Shown piece by piece: positions 33,266-41,884 of a stretch of 43,009 nt of DNA. Under the pieces are notes generated by a model. That model was not told where the DNA came from. It searched no databases and saw nothing but the letters and a program-made list of their open reading frames with translations. The stretch comes from Acidobacteriota bacterium (GTDB lineage: Bacteria; Acidobacteriota; Terriglobia; Terriglobales; Acidobacteriaceae), in contig JAJZEA010000025.1 of the NCBI GenBank assembly GCA_021851335.1, positions 1 to 43,009 on the forward strand, given 5' to 3'. Made by a program: the position numbers and the translations under genes. The stretch's first letter is position 1. Every line of letters begins with the position of its first letter.

Positions 33266-35502
33266 ACGATTTGCAAAACAGCTTCGTGAAGAACCTGAGT
33301 GACGCTCCGATCCGATTTGGAGACATCCTCCGCGTCGCCCGGAAGTATGGCTTGTTTATAGCGGCCTTCGCTTGTATCTGTGGATTTGCCGCGGGTACCT
33401 GGGCGCATTTTCAGCCCAGCCTCTATGATGCAACAGCTCTAATTCATCTGGATCAGCACAGTTCGATCAGCCTCAGCGCGCTTGGATCCAATTCGGATGA
33501 TTATGCATTGAAGATTCAAACACAGATCACTGGCTTAAAGACTACAGATGTTGCGCTTGCGACCATAAAGAAGTTGGGCCTTGCAGCGAATCCCCTCTTT
33601 AATCCGGGATTGAAGCAAAATATGGATATCCCAACGGTGCGGGATAAGCTTGTTCACGCTTTTCTTGGGAGTCTCATCGTTGCTCGCATGCCTGATACAG
33701 AATTAATCTCTGTCACCTTTCGCAGTCGCAACCCAGTCCTGTCCGCGCTGGTCGCTAATGAAGTTGTCGACGAGTATTTTGAGGAGAGTTTCCGTCAGAA
33801 ATACAGAAGCACGCAGGATGTCAGCGCATTTCTCACGGAGCGACTGGATTCGCTTAAGCAGAAAATTCAAACGGAACAGAGCGACCTGATGTCGTCCGGC
33901 CTCAAACTTGGCATTATCGACCTTGGCGGAGGCGCAAATCAGGGGGGTGGTGCCGGAGCAGGGGCATCCTCCATTGGAACCAGCACGCTGGTGGTTGAGA
34001 CTTCTGGACTTCTCGATCAGCGGGTGAAGTCACAGGCCGACCTCTACCTCGCAGAAGCACAATATGAAAACCTGCTTCACAATCCTGATGCTGTCCCACC
34101 TCAGGCAGTTCCTGGAAGTATGCAGATGGAAGGTTTGGTCAATCAGCTTTCCACCGCCAAAGCCACCGAGGCTTCTCTCGAAGAGCGCTACGGAAAGAAC
34201 TATCCGCCGCTTTCACAGGCGAGAGCACAGGTCAGGAGTATTCAAGACGACATCAACACCCTGCACCAGAAGCTGCTGCAAAGCGCGCTGCAGGATGTGC
34301 AAAGCTCGCAAGCCGTCGTCAAAAGCCTTGACGATCGGATCGCCACACTCAAGCAACAGTCCCAGGATTCCTCGTCGGCAATTGTTCACTATGAAGTCTT
34401 GAAGGCTCAGTATCTGAGCGATCAGACGCTTTATGACACACTGCTTTCCACGTTGGGAAGTGGCGAGATCGAAGCAGGCATGCAAACACAGGTGTTGAAT
34501 CACTTTTCCACGGCCCTGGTTCCTGGCGCGCGCGCTTATCCCAATGTCACTGTCATCGTGCTTTCCGGTTTTGCCAGTGGACTGGTCATCGCAATCCTGA
34601 TCGTTGGCATTCTCACTCTGAGCAGCGACACGGTACACTCTGTTGAACAGATCGAGCAAAGCCTGCCTCTGCCTGTGCTCGCCTCCGTTCCCGAATACAA
34701 GGACGAGCTGGTGGGTAAGTCCACCGATGGACTTGCATTGGTCACCCTGCTGGCTCCGCGCTCGGCCAGTGCGGAGGCGTACAGGTTGCTGCGTACGTCT
34801 ATCTCGCTGATGCCCACACCAAAGCCTCAGCGGGTCATTGCTCTGACCAGTGGAGGACCCGGTGAAGGAAAATCTACCACCACACTCAATCTTGCCGTGG
34901 TGCTTGCTTCGCAATCCAAACGAGTTTTGCTCATTGATGCGGATCTTCGCAAGCCCACCATTGCGCAACGACTCCGTCTGAACATTGGCGGACAGCCCGG
35001 ACTCAGCCGCTTCCTCAGCGATCCGGAGATTCGTGCTGAAGAGTGCATTCAATCAGTACCGGACATTCCAGGTCTGGATATCCTGCCCGTGCAGGAGATT
35101 CCTCCGTTTCCTTCGGAACTGCTCAGCCAGCCTCGTCTCGCCGAGCTGCTGGATTGGGCGCGTCTTAACTACGACTATGTGCTCATCGATACACCGCCGG
35201 TCCTGCTGGTGGCGGATGCGCTTATCATCACCCGATACTGTGACACGTTGCTTGTCGTTGCTCGCATCGGCGTGGCGCAGCGACGTGCCCTGGCGCGCAT
35301 CCGTCAGGACGTGGCAAAGTATCCCGAAAAGCAATTCGGAACCATCGTCAATGCGCTACCTTTCTCCGAGAGCTACTACAGCGGATATGGCAATTACCGT
35401 AAATACTACGGCGATGGCTATGGCGGCTACGGATCTGGCGGCTACGGATCTGGCGGCTACTTTCAGGAAGGCTTTTCCAGCGACAAGGCCGAAAAGAAAT
35501 AG
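33262..35502 (+). CDS. Wzc-type polysaccharide co-polymerase with tyrosine autokinase domain
   Basis: This 746-residue inner-membrane protein has an N-terminal Wzz domain with a helix at about residues 30-50, a long periplasmic coiled-coil region (GNVR-like, residues about 170-400) and a second helix near 430-455. A cytoplasmic BY-kinase domain follows: Walker A GGPGEGKST with Lys537, Walker A' VLLIDADLRKP, and Walker B YVLIDTPPVLLVADA. The C-terminal tail is a tyrosine cluster (SYYSGYGNYRKYYGDGYGG and repeats), the usual autophosphorylation site. A Gly/Ala-rich insert (GGGANQGGGAGAGASS) sits in the periplasmic part. It sets chain length and export with the Wza-like protein. The start is TTG 33262, overlapping the previous stop; GGAG is 11 nt upstream. 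No Wzb-type phosphatase gene lies nearby. Confidence 0.92.
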   Translation: MNDLQNSFVKNLSDAPIRFGDILRVARKYGLFIAAFACICGFAAGTWAHFQPSLYDATALIHLDQHSSISLSALGSNSDDYALKIQTQITGLKTTDVALATIKKLGLAANPLFNPGLKQNMDIPTVRDKLVHAFLGSLIVARMPDTELISVTFRSRNPVLSALVANEVVDEYFEESFRQKYRSTQDVSAFLTERLDSLKQKIQTEQSDLMSSGLKLGIIDLGGGANQGGGAGAGASSIGTSTLVVETSGLLDQRVKSQADLYLAEAQYENLLHNPDAVPPQAVPGSMQMEGLVNQLSTAKATEASLEERYGKNYPPLSQARAQVRSIQDDINTLHQKLLQSALQDVQSSQAVVKSLDDRIATLKQQSQDSSSAIVHYEVLKAQYLSDQTLYDTLLSTLGSGEIEAGMQTQVLNHFSTALVPGARAYPNVTVIVLSGFASGLVIAILIVGILTLSSDTVHSVEQIEQSLPLPVLASVPEYKDELVGKSTDGLALVTLLAPRSASAEAYRLLRTSISLMPTPKPQRVIALTSGGPGEGKSTTTLNLAVVLASQSKRVLLIDADLRKPTIAQRLRLNIGGQPGLSRFLSDPEIRAEECIQSVPDIPGLDILPVQEIPPFPSELLSQPRLAELLDWARLNYDYVLIDTPPVLLVADALIITRYCDTLLVVARIGVAQRRALARIRQDVAKYPEKQFGTIVNALPFSESYYSGYGNYRKYYGDGYGGYGSGGYGSGGYFQEGFSSDKAEKK
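35425..35460 (+). repeat. 15-nt tandem repeat encoding GYGSG units in the kinase tail
   Basis: GGCTACGGATCTGGC occurs twice without interruption (35425-35439, 35440-35454), followed by GGCTAC. In frame it encodes repeated Gly-Tyr-Gly-Ser-Gly. Identical synonymous codons show recent duplication. Confidence 0.85.
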
Positions 35503-35635
35503 CGCTCTTCCGGAGAGATGCATCTTTCTCTGGGAATTCGCTGAATCAACAACCCGGCAATCCCACCGCATCATTTGCTGCCTGAATTAGTCCTTGTTTC
35601 TCGCTTGCAAAACGCATACAGGAAGTACTCTTCGC

Positions 35636-36949
35636 ATGCAGGTTCCCGATCATCTCCGTTCCCGCATCCGTCACCTGCATCAGTTTGTTACCAGACAGGG
35701 GCTTGCTACCATCGGCAACCTGGTCTATGGACTGCTTTGCGTGCGTCTGCTTCCCACGGAAGACTATGCCAAGTTTGCCATCATCTTTGGCTTCATGGGC
35801 ACACTCACTGTGCTCATGGACACTCTGACGACAGGAACGGTTGCTCCTCTGGTAGGCGACCGCCTCAAGGATCATAAGCTGATCGCCGACTATATCGATT
35901 CGGCTCGCCACATCATGACCATGGTGTATCTGGCATTGGCTCCAGTTATCTCACTGGTTCTCCTGTGGATTCTCAACCGGCATCACTGGAGCCTGCTCGG
36001 CAATCTTCAGATCATCGCCGCCATCCTTTTTATTACCTGGTTTGCCCGAGTTGGCGGCAGCTATGCCACGGTGCTTCTGCTTCTGCGTGATCGAGCATTC
36101 TTCTATCGTGTTCAGATCCTTGGCAGCCTGGGTTCACTTGCTTTGCTGTGTGTTGCCTGGGGCGCCCATGTACTGAATATTTATGTCTGTGTACTTCTTA
36201 ACTGTGCGCAGATTCTCTATCAGAGCACCAGCATTTACATGCGCGCAAAGCATCTTTTGCGTGTCCAGGGGCAAGCCAACCCCACAATGCAGCGCCAGAT
36301 CGTACAGCTTGCCCTGCCGGGTGTTCCCAGTTCGGTGTTTTATGCCTTGCAAGGGCAGATCATGCTCCTGCTGCTCGTGGTGCTTGGCCGCAGCAATACC
36401 AGCATCGCCAACCTTGGCGCGCTCGCCCGGCTCGGACAGATCCTTGTTACCTTTCGCATCATCAATGCTGTGTTTGTGGAGCCTTTTTTCGCCCGCCTGC
36501 CACGTCATCAAGTACTCCCGCGATATCTTGCCGCGATGGCTGTGGGTGTTCTTGTATTAGGTCTGTTTTGTGCCTCTGGCTTCCTCGTTCCGCAGATGTA
36601 TCTGCTCATTCTTGGCCCGCACTATCAGGGATTGCAGATCGAAGTGGGCATCATCATTCTTGGCTCTTCCATCAATTTCCTAGCCGAATATCTACAGACG
36701 ATTCATGTCTCGCGAAGATTCGTCTACTGGTGGAATAATATTGCCAATGTCGTCGCCATCCTCGGTATCCAGGTCTATAGCATCTGGCGATTTGATCTCA
36801 GCATCCTGCGGAACCTGTTATGGATGAATGTGGCGGCCGTCTCGGCTTCGCTCGTCCTTCAGATACTGGCCGGCATCTACGGATTTGTCTTTGGCCCGCA
36901 GAAGATGATTGGCGGACATTCCCAGTCGGTGGTAACTGAAGTCCAGTAA
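35636..36949 (+). CDS. Oligosaccharide flippase (Wzx/polysaccharide biosynthesis family)
   Basis: A 437-residue membrane protein with about twelve helices in the MOP (MATE/PST) layout: VTRQGLATIGNLVYGLLCVRLLPTEDYAKFAIIFGFMG in pieces, a central loop with QIVQLALPGVPSSVFYALQGQIMLLLL that starts the second half, and LILGPHYQGLQIEVGIIILGSS in the last third. It probably flips undecaprenyl-linked repeat units to the periplasm. The ATG at 35636 (MQVPDHLRS) is chosen by fit; GGAAG lies 10 nt upstream and a TTG at 35594 could extend it. It follows the kinase gene after about 130 nt and is the last export gene on this strand. Confidence 0.82.
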   Translation: MQVPDHLRSRIRHLHQFVTRQGLATIGNLVYGLLCVRLLPTEDYAKFAIIFGFMGTLTVLMDTLTTGTVAPLVGDRLKDHKLIADYIDSARHIMTMVYLALAPVISLVLLWILNRHHWSLLGNLQIIAAILFITWFARVGGSYATVLLLLRDRAFFYRVQILGSLGSLALLCVAWGAHVLNIYVCVLLNCAQILYQSTSIYMRAKHLLRVQGQANPTMQRQIVQLALPGVPSSVFYALQGQIMLLLLVVLGRSNTSIANLGALARLGQILVTFRIINAVFVEPFFARLPRHQVLPRYLAAMAVGVLVLGLFCASGFLVPQMYLLILGPHYQGLQIEVGIIILGSSINFLAEYLQTIHVSRRFVYWWNNIANVVAILGIQVYSIWRFDLSILRNLLWMNVAAVSASLVLQILAGIYGFVFGPQKMIGGHSQSVVTEVQ

Positions 36950-36977
36950 CCTTGATCGAAGATGCCCGCCAGCTTCG

Positions 36978-37089
36978 AGAGCGTGTTTCATATATACCGC
37001 GGTGACTTTGTCGCGGCTCGTCAGCCCCGCTTTGATGGCGGGGCTGATATGGGTGTTTTTGACTTTCGCTCATTTATGAAACACGCTCT
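36978..37089. repeat. 112-bp palindromic element with terminal inverted repeats (MITE- or REP-like)
   Basis: Perfect 15-bp terminal inverted repeats AGAGCGTGTTTCATA (36978-36992) and its complement (37075-37089) enclose a non-coding core with a central 10-bp hairpin. No clear target-site duplication is visible. The element lies between the flippase and the GH2 gene. A degenerate copy of the arm (16 of 19 positions) occurs at 8275-8293. Multiple copies in a genome would be expected if it is a MITE or REP; only one full copy is in the window. Confidence 0.6.
37021..37047. terminator. Central hairpin of the palindromic element, possible terminator
   Basis: TCAGCCCCGC (37021-37030) and GCGGGGCTGA (37038-37047) form a perfect 10-bp GC-rich stem with a 7-nt TTTGATG loop. 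GGGTGTTTTT follows 4 nt later on the plus strand, so it could end the export-cluster transcript. Confidence 0.55.
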
Positions 37090-37119
37090 ATCTTTGCAGC
37101 AGGTAACTTCCATATCGGA

Positions 37120-37157
37120 TAACTCTCATATTGGATATGGAGCTGCCTTGAGAGTTA
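37120..37157. terminator. Inverted repeat at the end of the GH2 gene
   Basis: TAACTCTCA (37120-37128) pairs with TGAGAGTTA (37149-37157); the right arm includes the GH2 stop codon. A nested pair CCATATC/GATATGG lies next to it. There is no clear T-tract, so the terminator role is tentative. Confidence 0.3.
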
Positions 37158-39035
37158 CTGCGGCTTGCCCACAGTCTTATCCTGATACGCCTTCTGCAGC
37201 ACATCGAATGCCTGCTTCTTCTGCCCCTGATCGCTGATCAGGCCCTTGCGATTGAAGCCATCCTGAATGCCTGGCAGCACGCGCACGGGTGAGCGGAAAT
37301 CCATCAGCACCCAGGGACTCATCCCGCGAAGTTGGCTGATCTTGTTCAGCATCACGATCTGATGCCGATAGACGTTGGCCTGATACTCCTCGGTCCAGCG
37401 ATCATCGGGTCCGCCATGCAGGCCAGCCTTTGCTCCCGCGCCAAACTCGCTCATAATCACGGGCTTTTGATAGGCAATCTTCCAGGTGAATTTGTCGATG
37501 TCCTCCGGATGCCGCTCATACCACCCGATATATTCGTTCGTACCGATCACGTCCAGCGCCGCGCCCAGCGGGTCGTCCACAATCTTCGTGTCATCGGTGC
37601 CATGCACCAGCAGCGCCGCGGTAATCAGTCGCGTTGGGTCGAGCGATCGCGCATGATCGGCCAGAGTACTAATGAACTTGGTGCGCGCATCGTTGATGGG
37701 AGTCTCGTTGGCCATCGACCACAGAATGATGGAGGCGTGATTGCGTGAGGTGTTGATCTCCTCATCCAGTTGATTCTGCGCGTTGGCATAGACCGCTGGG
37801 TTATCAAATTCCACTGCCCAGTAAACCGGATTCTCCGACCATACCATCAGGCCCAGTCGATCCGCAGTATGCAGCATCGCCTCATCGTGCGGATAGTGTG
37901 CCAGACGCACATAATTGCAGCCAAGTTCTTTGGCCCAACCCAGCAGCGTCGCCGCGTCCTTGTAGCTCCACGCTCGTCCTGTGCGATACGGCGCTTCGGC
38001 GTGGATGGATACTCCCCGCAAAAATACCGGCTTACCGTTGAGCAGAATCTCTGTCCCGCGTACCTCAATCGTGCGGAAGCCGATCTCATCCTGAAGCGAA
38101 TCCGCACCAGCCGTCAGTCGGACGCGATACAACGTCGGCGACTCTGGCGACCACAGCTTCAGTCCCGCAGGATGGAATTGAATCGCTGCGCGACCGCTGG
38201 CGTCGGTCTTCGCCGTGGTGGTCGCTTTCAACTCTGGAATGCTGATCTCGACCGACTCGCCAGGCTGGCTGTTCATCACATGGACCCAGCCATCAACCTC
38301 TGTCCGATCCGCGCGATTCAGATGCAGATCATACTGGTCGATGAACGACTGCGGTACATCGATCAGCCCGATCTCTCGTGTCAGGCCTCCGTAGTTGAAC
38401 CAGTCGGTCTTGGTCGTCGGCACGCCGTCGGCACGGCGCGTGTCGTCCACCACGGCGACGATAAAGTTGTGGCCATCCACCAGGGCCGGCGTCACTTCGC
38501 AGGCAAAGGCTGTGAAGCCTCCGGTGTGGTCGCAGATGCGCTTGCCATTGACCCAGAAGATCGACTTGTAGTTGGCCGCGCCCACGCGCAGGAAGACGCG
38601 CGTGCCTGGCTTGACGTTGTAGTCGAAATCCTTCTCGTACCACATCGGTCCTTCATAGAGAAAAAGCTCGGGGTCCTGCGTATTCCAGTCGCCGGGAACA
38701 TGCAGCACAGGCGACTGCGCAAAGTCGTACTCGATCGGAGAAGTGTCACCCGGCTTAGCCTTCAGGTTCAGATACCACCCGCGCTTCGACTCGTGACCGT
38801 GAAAGTCGTACAGGCCCGCGTAATAGGGATCGGGAATCGAGTGCCAGTCGCCGTTAAGCGAAAAAGCGGGACGCTCATCGCCGCCCGTTAGTACGATCGG
38901 CTTTGAATTGGTGTCCACGGTGCCCGTGGGCGCGCTCTGTGCACTTCCATACGATCCAAAGACGACGCCCGCTGCGATCAGCGTTGCGGCGCCGAGCAGC
39001 CGGTTCCTGCGGAGAGACAAGGCAAATCGATTCAT
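37155..39035 (-). CDS. Exported glycoside hydrolase family 2 (beta-glucuronidase/galactosidase-like)
   Basis: A 626-residue GH2 enzyme. Start: ATG 39035 with AAGG 5 nt upstream gives a signal peptide (RRNRLLGAATLIAAGVVFGSYGSA), whereas the longer frame to 39122 does not. The GH2 sugar-binding domain (SLNGDWHSIPDPY, LHVPGDWNTQDPELFLYEGPMWYEKDF, FLRVGAANYKSIFWVNG), an immunoglobulin-like domain and the TIM barrel follow in order. The barrel holds Glu444 in SMANET (acid/base) and Glu530 in MSEFGAG (nucleophile). The substrate is a beta-linked glucuronide, galactoside or mannoside; ending motifs resemble beta-glucuronidase (GWYERHPEDID, NRKGLISDQGQKKQAF). Being exported and next to the export cluster, it might trim the polymer or scavenge plant sugars. 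Confidence 0.9.
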   Translation of the reverse strand: MNRFALSLRRNRLLGAATLIAAGVVFGSYGSAQSAPTGTVDTNSKPIVLTGGDERPAFSLNGDWHSIPDPYYAGLYDFHGHESKRGWYLNLKAKPGDTSPIEYDFAQSPVLHVPGDWNTQDPELFLYEGPMWYEKDFDYNVKPGTRVFLRVGAANYKSIFWVNGKRICDHTGGFTAFACEVTPALVDGHNFIVAVVDDTRRADGVPTTKTDWFNYGGLTREIGLIDVPQSFIDQYDLHLNRADRTEVDGWVHVMNSQPGESVEISIPELKATTTAKTDASGRAAIQFHPAGLKLWSPESPTLYRVRLTAGADSLQDEIGFRTIEVRGTEILLNGKPVFLRGVSIHAEAPYRTGRAWSYKDAATLLGWAKELGCNYVRLAHYPHDEAMLHTADRLGLMVWSENPVYWAVEFDNPAVYANAQNQLDEEINTSRNHASIILWSMANETPINDARTKFISTLADHARSLDPTRLITAALLVHGTDDTKIVDDPLGAALDVIGTNEYIGWYERHPEDIDKFTWKIAYQKPVIMSEFGAGAKAGLHGGPDDRWTEEYQANVYRHQIVMLNKISQLRGMSPWVLMDFRSPVRVLPGIQDGFNRKGLISDQGQKKQAFDVLQKAYQDKTVGKPQ

Positions 39036-39036
39036 A

Positions 39037-39064
39037 CACACCTTCACAAGCACACCTTCACAAG
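39037..39064 (-). repeat. 14-nt tandem duplication covering the GH2 ribosome binding site
   Basis: CACACCTTCACAAG occurs twice in tandem (39037-39050, 39051-39064), immediately before the GH2 start codon. Read on the minus strand, each unit holds GAAGGTG, so there are two Shine-Dalgarno-like sites 14 nt apart, only the nearer one at a normal distance. Confidence 0.85.
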
Positions 39065-39156
39065 GATGGATTCGACGAACGAGCTGGAAGCCGCGGAAGA
39101 TGCTCACAGCAGGCGCAACCATCCTACATGCCTATCGGGATGCAGGGCAAAGGCAA

Positions 39157-39195
39157 AGGGCTGGATTCAAGGAGAATCCAGCCCTGCCGCATGCT
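39157..39195 (-). terminator. Rho-independent terminator after glyA
   Basis: A perfect 11-bp inverted repeat (39157-39167 with 39175-39185; AGGGCTGGATT and its complement, 7-nt loop). On the minus strand it is followed by TTTGCCTTTGCC, and it lies 45 nt beyond the glyA stop codon. It separates the alr-hydrolase-glyA run from the GH2 gene. Confidence 0.8.
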
Positions 39196-39230
39196 CGAAA
39201 AACGCTTACACTGCGGGTTACGATGCTGTT

Positions 39231-40517
<1,287 letters not shown>

Positions 40518-40526
40518 ACCTGCATT

Positions 40527-41840
40527 TTATGCGCTTTTTGTCTCGCCGTGCAGCGCCAGTTCTCTATCGCTGGTGCCGGATTTCGGACGCCACTTGCCGG
40601 ATTCTGACGCGAGAGCGCGGAAGGCGCGGTAGACAAACGACCCAAGAAACCACCCATCCATATACTGGAACGGAGTCTCGCCTGTGGTGTAATGGCCGCA
40701 GGGCAGCTCACGCCGCTCAAACTCGATGCCGTGCTCGTCAAACGAGTGAAGCACTTCCAGCGAATACTCCAGAGGAAAGGTCAGATCGTAGCGTGCGTAG
40801 ATCAGCAGAACCTGCTTGGCAATACTTGCCGCAGCCGGTCCACGGCTGTGGCGAGCAAACTTTGCATAGTAGTGCATCGGGCTGATGCCGGCCCACAGAT
40901 GGCGCAGGTCTTCCTGCGACAGGCCAGCGTCTTCCAGCCCCTGGCGAATGTGGCGCGTGCTCTGCCCCGTCCAGACCACATCGCCAAAAGCCGCCGAGAC
41001 GTGATTGAAAGCATTCACCCGCAGGCGGGGATCATGCGCACTGGCCAGAAAGGCGTAGCAACTTCCCAGGCTGGTGCCCAACACGCCAAACTGCTCGTAG
41101 CCCTGCTGCTGGAGCCAGTCCAGGCAGCAGCGGATATCGATGACCGCCTGCTGCGCGGAAGCCAGGGTACGCCCGATATTCGCGCTGACGGCGTAGTCGG
41201 CGCGCTCCAGCTCCGCCGGACGGCGAATGTCGTGGAACGGCTTCGACAGCCGCAGTGCGGAGACACCAAAGCGGTTGAAGATGGTGCAGAGCGCATTGTG
41301 GCTGAGCGCGTCGGCGTTCCACTGCGGCATTACGATCATCGCCTGCCGCGGCCGACCGGGTTTTGGCTCAGCCGGAAACCAGCGCGCGTTCACCCGGTCA
41401 TTGGCGGCATACGGCGTCTGAATGGGCGAGGTGAAGCGCAGAAACTGCGCCGACAACACTTTGCCCGCTGCCGCGTCCTGCTCCATGCGCTGTGCCCGGC
41501 GCAGCGTCTCCGGTCGAACGTTGGTTGGAAACAACTTCGGCGCGCGCTCTTCTAGGTGAAAATCCGTCGGCGTGCGATAGGCAAAAAACTGCTCGCTGTC
41601 GGCAAGAATCGCCTCATTCAGCGCCATCATCACGGCTTTTGCATCCTGCTGTGCCGTGGTGTCACTGGCGGCCAGCCGAACCTGCACGCGCTGCGCCTCG
41701 CCGCTCAGACCGATACGCTGCAAATACGGCATCAGCCAGTCAAATCCCCACTCCAGCGGGCGGACGATGCGGTTCTGATCGCGCGTCGTCAGCCGCGTCT
41801 CCCAGGAATACATCCAATGCGCATAAAGGCGTTTCAACAT
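40527..41840 (-). CDS. Alpha/beta hydrolase of the ABHD18-like type
   Basis: A 437-residue cytosolic alpha/beta hydrolase. The nucleophile elbow is GTSLGS with Ser257; the likely acid is Asp352 (YARYDLTFP) and the base His383 (CGHYTTGETPFQY). The protein starts with a long N-terminal region (MLKRLYAHWMYSWETRLTTRDQNRIVRPLEWGFDW in pieces) resembling the ABHD18/DUF2048 group, and Gly-rich oxyanion contacts are provided by MPQWNAD. Substrate is unknown. It lies 44 nt after alr and 9 nt before glyA on the same strand, which suggests one transcript. There is no signal peptide or membrane helix. The link to D-alanine or glycine metabolism is only by position. Confidence 0.85.
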   Translation of the reverse strand: MLKRLYAHWMYSWETRLTTRDQNRIVRPLEWGFDWLMPYLQRIGLSGEAQRVQVRLAASDTTAQQDAKAVMMALNEAILADSEQFFAYRTPTDFHLEERAPKLFPTNVRPETLRRAQRMEQDAAAGKVLSAQFLRFTSPIQTPYAANDRVNARWFPAEPKPGRPRQAMIVMPQWNADALSHNALCTIFNRFGVSALRLSKPFHDIRRPAELERADYAVSANIGRTLASAQQAVIDIRCCLDWLQQQGYEQFGVLGTSLGSCYAFLASAHDPRLRVNAFNHVSAAFGDVVWTGQSTRHIRQGLEDAGLSQEDLRHLWAGISPMHYYAKFARHSRGPAAASIAKQVLLIYARYDLTFPLEYSLEVLHSFDEHGIEFERRELPCGHYTTGETPFQYMDGWFLGSFVYRAFRALASESGKWRPKSGTSDRELALHGETKSA

Positions 41841-41884
41841 GAAACTTCAGTTTATCAGCGAGCAAATTGCCGGGGTTTCGCAGT

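Noticed and set aside
37770..38891. A 373-residue open frame antisense to the GH2 gene
   Set aside because: Same reason; the GH2 protein has its full domain order and catalytic residues on the minus strand.
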